The position numbers and the translations under genes were made by a program. Below the pieces are notes generated by a model. It had not been told where the DNA came from. It ran no database searches and was given only the letters and a program-made list of their open reading frames with translations. DNA of 64,000 nt from Cristatella mucedo (lineage: Eukaryota; Bryozoa; Phylactolaemata; Cristatellidae), in assembly GCA_009760855.2 (NCBI GenBank), contig WPIO01000022.1:5032001-5096000 (forward strand), read 5' to 3'. Below are positions 38,481 to 49,204 of the stretch, in pieces. How positions within the stretch are numbered: the stretch's first letter is position 1; each line of letters starts with the position of its first letter.

Positions 38481-39218
38481 TGTACCCAGGCTGGGTTCGG
38501 TGGACAGGGACCGGACGGCTATAGTGAGGTTTAGGGCCACCGGCTAGGCCGGGGTCGGACCCTACGGCATGGCCGGATGTATGCGGTGACGTGAGGTCAC
38601 CGGGGCTCTTGGGTACGGGAAGTTGGCCAAGTAAGTCGTGGTGTTGGAGGCTCCCGGTCTCGCCGAGTTATGCACCTGGATTCGTGCAGGCGTGCTCCGG
38701 CGATGCGGCCACGCACGCAAGGGAACGAGTACCCAAGGCCCGAGCGGAGCTGGATAGCTCGCTCGTTGTTGACTTGTTTTTATTCCGCTTTCCTCGTGTA
38801 GTGTGTTCGTGAGCCCCCCCCCCGTGTGTTGGCGTCTTTTGGTGGAAGCTTACGACTGAAGTAGTTGTCGACTCGGACTAGCCAGTAGTTACTCAGCCAG
38901 CCGGGTTTTGGATGGCGTACGCTCGTACTGTTGGATTCGGAGTCGATACAACGACAGGACTGCAGAAGCCGACTGACCCCAACTAACACGTTTGTCCGCG
39001 CTTGCGGCGTCATCCCGCGCCCTATAGTTTACTATGTATAGGACCCTCCCTGTAGACTTGTTTAGTTCCCCCGTTGTTGTTGGCGCATGCGTTATAAAGA
39101 TGTTTAACCTGACGGCCGCTCGTCTTACCCTAGCTCGGCGGCATGGCGAGCGGCAGCGTGGCCGGAGTATGGCGGGGTTTGGCGGGAATTAGCCTTTGAC
39201 CCCTGGAACCCGGTTACG
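38481..39218. mobile_element. solo-LTR-like insertion, 738 bp
   Basis: It interrupts a LINE exactly. The flanking copies of tgtg (38477-38480 and 39219-39222) are one copy in uninterrupted LINE relatives, so this is a 4-bp target duplication. The ends are TGTACCC and GGTTACG, imperfectly inverted (TGTA-CC/GGTTACg), as in long terminal repeats of Ty3/gypsy-type elements, with the final base changed. A TATAAA lies at 39093. No open frame of note. No matching second copy exists in the window, so a solo LTR is favoured, and a non-autonomous DNA element is the alternative. Orientation is not decided. Confidence 0.5.
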
Positions 39219-39347
39219 TGTGCAATCAGGTGCTTACAGATAGTGCAAAACTCTGCAGCTAGGTTTGTCTGTCGTGAGCGTCCCAGTTGCTACATCACAC
39301 CACTTCTTGTCGACCTTCACTGGCTCCCAGTCAAGCAACGCATCGAT

Positions 39348-39475
39348 CCCAGTCTGCCTTATTTCAGCTGCACAGCATTGCTAAAATGTGGGCTTTCTTA
39401 GATACGGATATTAAATCGAAACTGCTCCAGGCGTTTGTGACATCCCGTTTCGATTTCTATAACTCACCGCTAATA
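39348..39475 (+). mobile_element. L2 family A LINE, out-of-order piece
   Basis: SAYFQLHSIAKMWAFLD-type sequence, which belongs upstream of the preceding block in an intact ORF2. It therefore marks a rearrangement or the start of a second copy. Confidence 0.7.
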
Positions 39476-40910
39476 CGCGAACTGATACTGCTAGAACGTT
39501 CAGCAGACCGTCGGCGAGCTATTCCGGAGTACGTTAACCTTACTTGTCTATCCCCTGGTCGGTGTCCGAGACTCGGCATCCTTGTCTCTTGTGCGATCGA
39601 CAAACTCTCTCGCATCAATCTCGCGGCGGTGCGATTCTCATCTCAATCTCGCGGTGGTGCGAGTAGGCACGTGACGGACGTAGAACAGCCGCACGAGGCG
39701 AGTGAGTTAGCACTTGAAGTCCTGCCGATTACTACCGAGCGGCAGAAGATGGCGCTCACGAGAGAAGACTGAAGAAAGGGCAGCGCAGCGCAGTCGTTCC
39801 CGCGTAGGTGCGCCTCTGCTAAAGCAGTCTGCCGGCAGTCTAGAAGATATTGGACCAGCAATCGCCATAGCCATAGAGACCTACACCGCCAGGGTGGCAG
39901 CGCCGGCCACCTAGCTCCGTGCACGGGGCCGTCTGTGACGTCAGCCCAGTGCAGGTCGGCCACACCCGACCCAATATCCGTCCGGTGGGGAAACAAAGGA
40001 CGCTCTCACACGGCCGCTGGGCTGCGGTAGGTAGCGTGCGCTAAGAGGACGCTGCCTTCCTCCTCCGCGCCTGAACTCGCGGCCTGGCCGTCCATCTTCT
40101 TCTCCTCCTCCTCCTCCTTGTGAGAATACCTGCGTTGGTCTAGAACCCGACCGCGAGTTATGCTTAGCAACGCATACAAGCTCTCACGCGTGCATATTTA
40201 GGCGGTGTATGCTGGGTGTGGTAAGATGGCTGGCAGTAGAGATCTGACTGAAGCAGCTGCTGAGTACTGCTTCAGCAGCTGGTTTAAATCGTCAGAGGCT
40301 AGGAGCTATTTAGAGCTAAAAGTGGTGCACATTTAATACCATTCGCTAGTCTCACTTGACAGGCCAGTGCAAAGATTTCAGGACACTCGTGGATCTATCG
40401 GCACGCTAGCGCGATAGCCGTTAGCATGAGCCTGCTGGGGGGTGGGGGGTGGGGGGTGGGCGAAACGTTCTCCCCAGTTTGGCACTGGAGAATCGAGCAG
40501 CTGACTTGTGTAGCCTGTGTACTAAAGGCCAGAGACCTATAGAGGGCTTCCATTGTTTAGCCAGATTCCGGTGTGAAATAGCTTGTACTCTAGCAACGTT
40601 TATTTAAAGCCGCCGGATGCTTCAAAGGCAGGCTGCAGGTCAGAGCCGAGGATTGCCCTCCCCTGGGTTTGATCGTGGAGCTCTAAGGCACTACTGACCT
40701 GAAATGCATCATGGCCTTACCAGTATGCTAGCCGAAGACCAGGCGATCTGGAATTACAATACGGAATTACAGGTTTCGGGTACTTGAATAGGGCCGTCCA
40801 GCCAATGAGTCAATTAGCAAATGGAGTTATCATCGCTCTGCCCTTACGTGGAATAAACCGGAATGCCAGCTGATAGCAGTAGCGAAAAATTTACGAGCGA
40901 TGAAATGAAT
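39476..40910. other. unassigned region with a G-run cluster
   Basis: No gene. It holds three ggggggt runs at 40437-40460 (G-quadruplex-forming potential on the plus strand) and a (CTC)n run at about 40105-40118. Confidence 0.5.
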
Positions 40911-41112
40911 AAAAAACTACTAGCTGATGTGACAGCCTGTTTTTTTTATTTAACACCTTTTTGTGTAGCGGCAAAAGACCAGAAGAGCCTCAAAGGCCCC
41001 ACCGCTTGCAGCGGCAACAAAAGATCGCCCACCACAGGATTCGAACCCACAACCTTGGGCTGGGAGCGTGAATAGACAGACCGACCACCGTACCTAGTGT
41101 GCCATTACGGCT
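40911..41112 (-). repeat. tRNA-derived SINE, full length
   Basis: Tail (actagctgatgtgacagcc), central block (ccgcttgcagcggcaac), B box (rc of ggattcgaacc) and A box (rc of acctagtgtgcca) are all present. The head has a short insertion between the boxes (tgggagcgtgaatagacaga). Confidence 0.8.
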
Positions 41113-41559
41113 GCAATGAAATTAGTTTGGGTTTCAAAAGTCCTAGGTTAAATATATGCCAAATTATCTGCCTCAATTCTCTGCCGCTCGGTTGTTAAGA
41201 CCACTGGGCGTGTATATTAGAACGAGCCCTGACGAAGCTCAAATATAAGTGAGTACACAGCCGCGGACATATCGACTTCGGCAGGCAAAAGAAGATAAAG
41301 CTTGCGCATTAAGTCCACAAGCCAGCTCGGCTGTCGAAGACGAGCACTCAAGCGAGCGGTATATATTTAAATAGACCAATAGATACATAAATAGATCGAC
41401 GGACAAATAGGAAAGCTGAGATATACGGGAAATCATTTCGTGGAAAAATTCCTTTAAAGATCGTTCGGAGCCCACGAAGATTTCATGAAACTATTTTCTT
41501 TTTATAAAAGGCACAGCATTCCTAGTTGGTCTCAGCATTTAACCCGATCGAGGTCAAGG
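41113..41559. other. unassigned
   Basis: No gene or repeat recognised. Confidence 0.4.
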
Positions 41560-42170
41560 CGGATCGAGAATGCGATCTTTGGCAATCGTGCAGCTCGTTT
41601 CTCCAGCTTCCGTAAAAATCAGATCGAATAAAAAGATCGTCATCTAGAAGTTCATCTCCAAGTCCAAGAAGAAAGTACTAGATTTCTAAGCTCTTTATCA
41701 ACCGTCCTTTTTCTGAAATGGCTAGATATGCCGCTGCCAAAAATAACTAATACAATAAGCTTACTCTTAGCCTCAGGTTTTAAACCTGCGCCCTCCAAAA
41801 AAGCTGCCGTCAGGCCACCGTTTACGAAGTCAGTATTGGGCCAGAAGAATTTATTCAACTTCCTCCAAGTCGCCCTCCATAGAAAGGACGCTCGAACTAC
41901 TGACAGCAGCCAAGCTAAACTCTTACATTAGGAATCGAATCAAAGAAAGTACTTTCCAAGCAGCCGTGATTTAAAACTAAGTACGCCTCAGTGTCAGTGC
42001 GAATGCGTATGTTTTACGACCTTCTCAGGAATATTAACCTATGTAACATCTCATTGCTATTACTGCTCGATCTCTCGGCAGCATTGATTATCACGCTACC
42101 ATTGATTATCCAGTCTTTTGATCTGTCAAGTTGCCGGAAATGAAGTCTTCGGCTCTGGTACCTACCCAAA
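41560..42170 (+). mobile_element. L2 family A LINE, decayed linker and RT start
   Basis: The piece agatcgtcatctagaagttc (about 41633) parallels the linker of the 37060 copy, and 42015-42110 encodes, across frame breaks, the LLLLLDLSAA block at the start of RT. Heavily mutated. Confidence 0.55.
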
Positions 42171-42261
42171 TGGCGGCACAATATAACGTGTGCACGTCAT
42201 CCACTTTTCTGCACCCACCTACGCACAAAATACCAGGAACTAATTCCAAAATGTGACAATA

Positions 42262-42550
42262 TTAATTATAGTAATACATTTGTATAGCGCCCTCAGAGAA
42301 CCTAATCTCTTTCTACGCATTTTACATATGCCTTAAAGGAAGCACAATCGAATTATTAGTGGTAGCATGCTAAATGATAACAAGCATAACATGGTTAGAG
42401 GTGACATGCACAGGGTCAGCATGCAAATATGATAGCACACAAAAGATGAATCACTAAGATCCACTAAGTGCTGTGATAAATAGGTGCGTGTTTAGCTTCT
42501 TTTTAATATCGTCAAGTCATGGGATGTCATGACGCCAGTTGGAAGTGAGT
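42262..42550 (-). mobile_element. L2 family A LINE, 3' UTR
   Basis: The hairpin region (tagcgccctcagagaac ... tctacgcattttac) and the 3' UTR words gacatgcacagggtcagcat are present. Truncated at about 42550, just before the MULE insertion. Confidence 0.8.
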
Positions 42551-42583
42551 GACATTTTTTACTTCCTATTACCTCATTTTTGC

Positions 42584-42679
42584 GGTTGGGTGACTATTGA
42601 ACCTACGACTACTGACCCTACGACAATTGGCCTGTACCAACCGGCCTATACGACAATTGATCTATATACCATCTGATCT
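42584..42679 (+). repeat. MULE left terminal inverted repeat
   Basis: Built from degenerate tandem words of about 15 bp, tacgacWattgRcct, starting at 42590. Variants continue inward past the repeat's end to about 42730, so the left side has a longer array of the motif than the right. Confidence 0.85.
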
Positions 42680-42977
42680 GTGACTATTGAACTTATGACA
42701 ACTGGCAATTGATCTAAATGTCAATTTATATGAATGATGCACAATTTTTAATTTACGCTATTGATAAAAATAATTAACAATGAATTCATGACTGTCTGAA
42801 AATTTTTATATTTATGCAACAGGATTGTTAGTAAAACAGTTTTTTCTCTTAAGTGTCAAACATGTTCATTAAGTTCTAGATAAAATCGATCTTAATGTTA
42901 CTGTAGCATCTCAGCTAATTATGCGACAAATATGCAACGACACGAAGAAAAGTTAGAACATCTGTACGACATTAACC

Positions 42978-44378
42978 TTATACAGCCAGTCGAACATTTT
43001 CGGCAAGCTCACGGTATTTCTTTGCTTGGACAACAAGAACGCCAGTGGTGCCTTGCAAGAACAAGGCAGTCTGCTTACTGTGGTCCATGAGAAGCCCTTT
43101 CAGAAATGTCCACGTCGTCGGATGATGGCACTGGAACAATGCTTGGAAACCGTAATGCCACCCCTCTACTGAATTAGTTGTACTAGCTACACCGTCTACG
43201 GACGCCCCATACTGATTCCACATCCCCACAGGGAAGAGCGCACTGCCGTAGTTATCACCTTGGCCTCAAAGACATGTGCCTCGGATGTAGGTATGTTCGA
43301 AGTATGAGATCAGTTCGCTCATACGCTCATGTGATGGCGTAGAGTCGGACAGCAGCTCGAATGCTTCGATGACGTCAGTCTCTGGTACATGTGCCAGTGC
43401 TGGTAGACATTGAACTGCACTACGGATAACACCATCAGTTTCATAATCCTCTTTCATTCCCAACTCGTTGAACTTTCGTATAGCGTTCTGAGCGCGATGG
43501 AAGTAGCAGCCCGTGGTTGTAGCTGTCGAGTACAAGGCAGAGAAAGCATTAATAGCTGCTGCTGCATCGAAATCGGTGAAAATTGTTCGAGGGTTTTGCA
43601 GCAGTTTGTATGAGACGCTTTAGTTCGGCGAGAAGGCGATCGTATGTTGCGCGAGTCTTGTTTGGAAGTAGGCAGTATATTCCAACAGGGGTAAGTCCTG
43701 GGACAAATTGAAAATGAATGATGCACAGTTGAAAGAAAAGTAAGCGAACTACTTGAAACGTACCGTCAGATGGCCACACGTCTGCGCGAGCCAAGCCGTC
43801 TAGTAAAGTGCTACTTCCGAGGATAATCAGCCCCGACCCTGTCCTGGTCCTGAGTCAGACAGTACAAAATCAATGAACTTCTGTGGAATGTCAAATAACA
43901 GATCTGTGAGTATCGGTGGTGAAGTTCCGTCAGCCTCGGACAAGTCCTTCTTTCTCTGCCGCTGCAGTGCTCGATTCAAGGTTGACTTCTTCGGTAAAGC
44001 CATTAACGCGTCATCAGATAGGTTCCTACCCACAGAACCTTGCACTACACTCAGAGTCGTAGAAACTTCCGACATCTTAGCCTTCACGTCATCAACAGTC
44101 TTTCTTGCCCGGGCTATTGCTATGTTTCCTTCGTGGCAGGGTTCTGGAGCGCGATTTCCAACTACTGTAGTGCCATTCGTTATTAGACGAGCATCGCAAC
44201 CAAGCTGACGGTATTTGCAGCATCGCCAATTCGTAGTGCCGCTTGCATTAACGATTACTTTCGAGTATTCAAAGTTTCTATATATCGCAGTAGCATTTCC
44301 ACGCTCGGAGAATTCGTACTGTATTGCTTGACTCCATGATCTATAAATATTTTTATGTTCAACAATTAATAACTTCAA
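42978..44378 (-). pseudogene. FLYWCH-MULE transposase, broken
   Basis: Order on the minus strand: a FLYWCH-type zinc-binding domain (44320-44170; TNWRCCKYRQLGCDARLIT, with later Cys and His), a Lys/Arg-rich linker to 43827, then in a shifted frame the MULE catalytic domain: WPSDGTFQVV with the first catalytic Asp (about 43770-43740), FQLCIIHF, and LLPNKTRATYDRLL. After a second shift near 43590 come TDFDAAAAINAF with the second catalytic Asp (about 43575), GCYFHRAQNAIRKF, then one in-frame TGA at 43266-43268, and the C-terminal STTNSVEGWHYGFQ/HHPTTWTFLKGLL block with the last acidic residue region. This follows the order of animal MULE transposases. About 465 codons in total. It is not expected to be functional. 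Confidence 0.85.
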
Positions 44379-44547
44379 AATTTATCAATTCTATTTATTT
44401 ATACTAGCTGATATCCAATCCTTATAATAGTCTATAACCTAATATATATATATATATATATATATATAACCTAATTTTATCAAATAAAACCGATCTGCAC
44501 CAGTTTTATTTGTATTGCCTATTTCTGATCTTAGGGCCACTTTTCAA

Positions 44548-44641
44548 AGATCAGTTGTCATATAGATCAAATGTCATATAGGCCGGTTGGTACAGGCCAA
44601 ATGTCGTAGGGCAAGTAGTCACAAGTTCAATAGTCGGTACA
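44548..44641 (-). repeat. MULE right terminal inverted repeat
   Basis: Reverse complement of the left repeat from its outer end (gactattgaac) to ctgatct. The outermost six bases differ (tgtacc against ggttgggt on the left). Confidence 0.85.
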
Positions 44642-44651
44642 TCATTTTTGC

Positions 44652-46022
44652 ACTGCATTGCAACGGCGTGGGTCCCATTTCGAGATTTCTGAGCTCGTAT
44701 GAGGTACCCTAGAGATTTGTTCGAGGTCCACTTGTTTTCCCAATTTATATTCTCCCCTTACCGCCATAAGCACCCAACACAATCTAGGCTCGGTTTGTAT
44801 TTACTGGGCCGAAAAGATGTGCCTTTAGTTGAGACTCAAATTCTCCAAAGTCAATACAGGCAAATACATAACCCAGAAGTAAGTTCCAGACTTTCGGTGC
44901 CTGCGAATTGAGCGTAAGTCCTGGTCGCCACAATCTAAGTGTCTGGTGAAAAACTACTTTTCGCAAGATGATTGCATCAACTCGACTGTGAAGGGACCTG
45001 ATTTCACGTTCACATACTTGCAAACATTTGGGCGTGCTTAGATAGGTAGCATCACCCCTGCCAAATTAGTCCATGAGTAATAACATCCCGTCTAGACTTC
45101 GGTACTCTGCCCATGCAGGTCATCCGATCTGTTCGATATCAAGCTTTTAACTGCAGACCTGCAGCTTATACTGCACAACTCCGCAGTCAGGCATTTCTAG
45201 CTCAGCATTGCAACTGCCACATCACATCAATTCTAGCCAACCTGCGCTGACTTCTTATGAAGCAAAGTATTGACTTCAATGCCCCCATTTTTCTCACTTT
45301 TCGGTCCCACCATTCTCCCACTCCGGTTTGCCTGTCCGAACCACCAACTCAAAGTGACTGTCTGTTTCTCTGAATCTGATGTAGTCAAGCTGCGCTTCGA
45401 ACAAGCCGCGAAGCCTTTGTGAGACCATACAACCAGTCTGTATCCACCCAAATCCTGCTGTAGCTCGCGACAGACCGACACGACGACAACCCACCCCACC
45501 CCCACTGACTCGGCGGCACCAGGAAGCAAGAAACCAATGTATGCCTCGCCGCATTTGCTCCAGCCGTAAAACTTTTTATTTCGGCGCTAGCGCGTGGTGA
45601 AACTGTATGCCACTATCCCCAAGTAAAGCTCCACGAAAATTATTTTTTTTTAGGGCGGTAAATATATATGTTATTATTAAATTTCCTCTCGTGTAGGTGC
45701 TCGTGGAGATGGAAACTGGACATAAAAAGTATCATCACGAATACGCACGAAATGCGTGCAGCAAGTAACGGTATGCAATTGACATTAATGCCTCCAGTTA
45801 TTCAAAATAAAACCGGTGTATTCTAGTGAACATCGGTGCCGTTACGCCACTGCTCGGCCCTATCAGTTGCTCAACGTGAGTTAACTTTTAGTAGTGGATT
45901 TCAATAGTTAATTGACGCTAGCACTTTACATAGATGCATATATCCCAGCAAAAGTTCGTCCGGCGCATTATAACTTTCAAAAACAGAAGATAACATAAAG
46001 GCGTACGACGTACAAAACTATG
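44652..46022. other. unassigned region
   Basis: No gene. A possible degraded L2 tail lies at 45625-45680 (gtaaagctcc ... tagggcggtaaat ... ttattatta). Frames at 44784-45023 and 45233-45554 show no domain, though the former contains an LRLWRPGLTLNSQAPKVWN-type stretch reminiscent of a decayed LINE C-terminus on the minus strand. Confidence 0.45.
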
Positions 46023-46095
46023 TGAACCTGACGTGACTCGAACACGCAACCTTCTGATCTGGAGTCAGACGCGCTACCAATTGCGCCACAGATTC
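46023..46095 (-). tRNA. tRNA-Trp-CCA: tRNA-Trp(CCA)
   Basis: A full cloverleaf on the minus strand. Acceptor stem gaatctg/caggttc (seven pairs, one G-T), D stem gcgc/gcgc, anticodon stem tctga/tcaga with loop ctccaga (anticodon CCA), T stem gcgtg/cacgt with loop ttcgagt, discriminator A at 46023. The A and B boxes are intact and a T4 terminator lies just downstream (46014-46017). The core matches animal nuclear tRNA-Trp and, unlike the SINE heads, it has no SINE body attached, so it is probably a functional gene. Confidence 0.95.
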
Positions 46096-47562
46096 CGACA
46101 TGCGTATAAAGCTATAAGGTATATATATATATACAATATAATACAACTTACTGCCATCCATGAGAACTGAAAAGAAATTTTCACTAGCAGCTCCATCCCC
46201 CGCGTGACGTGGCAATAAATAAAACGATCGACGTAGCCAGTCGTAGTCCGTCGCTAGTGACTACGCCCACATGTCGGACCGACGGATTTGACCATCAGGT
46301 ACGGCCGAAATGCGAGCGGGTACCCACGGGCTAGACGCGGCACTTCTGGCTGCCAGTTCATAGGTCAGGTAGAAGCGAAAGCGCGTAAGCCACTAAGCAC
46401 AAGCTGGACGCTGCTGCCTCGTGGCCAGGGTCCTGCTAGCTGTGGGTAGCTCGGTTGATGCTCGACTCCCTGACGGCTGCAGGCACTGTAGTCTTTGCCT
46501 CTTTCCGCTGCTCGATCGGTCGATAGCAGCGAAGACGTACCCTACCCCACCCTGGCTCCGCTACCCCGTCCCCTACCCTGCGCTCCGGCAACTCGCAGCG
46601 TACGCAGGGGACATCGATCGCAATTGCCTGCACGCGGCGTCTTGCGTCGCGCTTGGCTACGCGTATATTCCGCCGCGCGACGCTTTGAATTCGTTTGTTA
46701 CCGCGCGGTAGCGCTTGAGCTGATGGCCTCGGCCGTCTGAGCAGCGTTCTGCGACGGGACTGGGGACGCGTTCCTGGAAGGGGGCGGTAGGGAAGCATCC
46801 AAGCCAGGTCGATGTTATTATGACCGCACGACCCTTGCTAGTTCAGGTAGCGGCTCAGCGCATGCTGTGAGAACAGACCGCACGCTCTCAATACGCCAAG
46901 CGGTGCTGTCGCAGTGCTTAATATCGTGCAGGCAGCATTAGCAGCAACAGCGTATCAGGAAAAGCGCAAAGCTTTGCCTGCACATTAAGGCCGATGCAGC
47001 AGGTAGCTTACAAGCTAACATACTCGCTCATACGCTTACAGCAGCTTAAGCTCAGCTATTTATTTCGACGATTTTCGTATACAGCGTTTTGATTGTCACG
47101 AGTTTTAATCGCACGTTCTCCTCTTCGGACTCGGCGGTGGCTTGCCGAACGACGACGAGGTCGCCTTCACCTGCGCAGGGAATTCCGCCGCACCCGCCGC
47201 GTCGCAGCTGCTGGCACTAGCAGCGCCGGAGCACGTCATCCGGAAGAGTCTTTGATGACACAGCGGCTCGAAAAGAGCACCGAGGCAGCTGTCGCAGATT
47301 CAGAATACGGTCATGCTTGGCTCTGACCATCGGCATCGCCGACCCAATGCAGCGGCACAGCACAGCACGCGAGGCAAAAGATTCCTATCGCTTTGGGCAG
47401 AGGCGGCGCGCTGTGGACAGGATCGATTCAAAGCGGCGGCCGAGTGCACGCGCGGGCAGCAAGTTAAAGCACGATGGACGAAACTTTGAAAGGCACGAGT
47501 TCGATCCCTGTCTAAGGATTGGAACTATCTATTCGGTCTCTTGCTCAGCTACCTAATAATAA
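46096..47562. other. unassigned, CpG-rich
   Basis: CpG-dense from about 46230 to 47540. Frames such as 46421-46711 and 47093-47326 carry no domain. A possible SINE head (B-box-like gagttcgatccct) lies at about 47490. It could be a promoter area of a gene I cannot see. Confidence 0.4.
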
Positions 47563-47942
47563 TAATAATAATGCACTTGGTAAAGCGCCTTCTGAGAACT
47601 CAATCTCTCTCTAGGCGCTTTACATTTGCTGCTAAGGGAAATGCAATCGATTGGTGAGTAATATCATGCTTGATAGACAAACAAAATGAATAACATGGTT
47701 AGGGGTGACATGCACAGGGTCAGCGTGCAAGTGCGGTTAGTGGCAGCATGCACAGTGTCAGCACGCGCAAGCACATCAAGGACGAATCGCAGGGACCCAC
47801 TAAATGCTGTCCTAAAAAGGTGTTTTAAGTTCTTTTTAAATGCGGTCAAGTCGGGGGATGTTCTGACGCAAGTCGGGAGGGAGTTCCAGGCTTTGGGAGC
47901 ATACGAACTGAATGCACGGTCTCCAAAGGATTTGAGGTTTGT
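47549..47942 (-). mobile_element. L2 family A LINE, 3' end
   Basis: (TAA)n tail, intact hairpin (gtaaagcgcc ... ggcgctttac), 3' UTR and the C-terminal AWNSLPTCV block (minus frame 47957-47664). It ends at 47942, directly joined to a family B piece in the opposite orientation. Confidence 0.88.
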
Positions 47943-48575
47943 ACTATTGTCTCCCAACTTCTGCCTAGGCTGGACTACTGTAATTCAGTTTTGCTGGGCT
48001 AACTAAAAAAAAAACCCATCAAGTCTCTGCAGCTGGTGGTGAATATGTCTGCAAAGTAAGTCAACTAATCCCAGAGATTAAGCCAAACTTCTCCTGTGCT
48101 CAAAGAGCAACTGCGGCTCCCTGGTTAATCATAAATGAATATAGAGCAAACTGCTTACTGTGACCAGCTAGGCTCCTGCCACGTGCTCGGCTCCTTTATC
48201 CATAGCTGAGCTGCTGCACCAGTTTCAGCATCCTCGCACCCTCGGGTCTTCTATGGACAATATACTAGCTGTGCCCCTTTCTTGCTTAAAGGCTACTGGG
48301 AATAACAGCTTTTTCTCTACAGGTCATATGTCAAACTCACATCCGCAAATCTTACCCGACGATAACTCCTCTCCCACTGCCGCCGACAGTGGGACATCCT
48401 CTTCAGCTACTAAGCTGCTACCTCCACGCTACTCACTTCCCCGACTGCTTCCCTGACACCGCTACGGTTTCCACTTTCTGCTTGTTTCGTGAAACGGCTG
48501 CAGTATGGGCACCGAAAGCCGCTTAGGCTTTGAGTGCGACATAGAAAACTCCTGAGTAACGTCCACTGTATCCAT
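47943..48575 (+). mobile_element. L2-like family B LINE, diverged 3' part
   Basis: Begins with a LSPNFCLGWTTVIQF stretch (equivalent of LSRLDYCNSLL), then the AELLHQFQH block near 48205, a DNILAVPLSCLKATGN block (48253-48300) and the terminal RLGFECD region. Broken by stops throughout. Confidence 0.75.
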
Positions 48576-49204
48576 GTAGATTAACGGAGTTTTAGACGGA
48601 GACTTGTGACGTTGCATTACTACAAAGTGCGTTTTTGATAACCAACTATTAGGCTTCATTTTGGGCTACGTATGTACATATATTAGTTATCGTATGTATA
48701 TACACAAGTATTAAACAAGTTTAGGGAATTTTTTGCTACTCACGTTTGAAATAATTCTTAACAGACTTGGCAAGTTTATATTTATTTATTCATACAATAT
48801 TTAGAATTCGCGATTTCATTTCGAGATCGTGCGCTGTGCCTACGAAATGCGGATGCTGTAGATCATCGAATACTCTGTTCCATAAGTAGCCACAGCACGA
48901 TTCTCCTTATCCGGTGCCATTGGGAAACTTGCTTTTTAATTTCTTATAATTCTGTCGTGATGATAATCCAAATGATCCTCCTAGTAGATACACGCGGTCG
49001 CATGCCATGTCATCTTATAGACCAAACTTTTGCGAACTTCCAGATCCAGATTCAGACATTATGGCTTTTCACTTGCTCACCATTTTCAGTTGGTTAATTC
49101 CTTTATTAATCCGCGTGCTTCAGTGCTGCTGGTCGGCAGCGAATTTTCACTATCTGACTCGTCAATCTCACGCGTTAGAAGTCCATTCGCACTAGTTAAA
49201 GGTA
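48576..49204. other. unassigned
   Basis: AT-rich, no recognised gene or repeat. Confidence 0.4.

Larger units (their letters stand above)
37060..39347 (+). mobile_element. L2 family A LINE with two later insertions
   Basis: The ORF2 linker (FFVSKIDKISESIPK at 37093-37137) is followed by a SINE (37290-37385), then RT (a diverged LLVLLDHSAALETIDH block near 37750-37800, YASDT in place of YADDT near 38036), the SAYFQLHNFAKIRACLD block (38339-38390), then a 738-bp foreign insertion (38481-39218), and resumption at 39219 with the QNSAARFVCRE equivalent. The frame is broken at many points. It stops at 39347 in the HWLPVKQRID block. Confidence 0.85.
42574..44651 (-). mobile_element. MULE/FLYWCH DNA transposon with TIRs and 10-bp TSD
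   Basis: A complete Mutator-like element. The target duplication tcatttttgc is perfect at 42574-42583 and 44642-44651, within the 8-11-bp range of Mutator elements. The element is 42584-44641 (2,058 bp). Inverted repeats of about 95 bp (42584-42679 and 44548-44641) match at most positions, including an identical 19-base core cctgtaccaaccggcctat. Inside lies a transposase-like gene on the minus strand, broken by two shifts and one stop. The intact duplication and good inverted repeats suggest a fairly recent insertion that then lost coding capacity. Confidence 0.88.

Noticed and set aside
42978-44378. FLYWCH domain protein as a host gene
   Set aside because: It lies between inverted repeats with a target duplication and is broken by two shifts and a stop, so it is a transposon relic.
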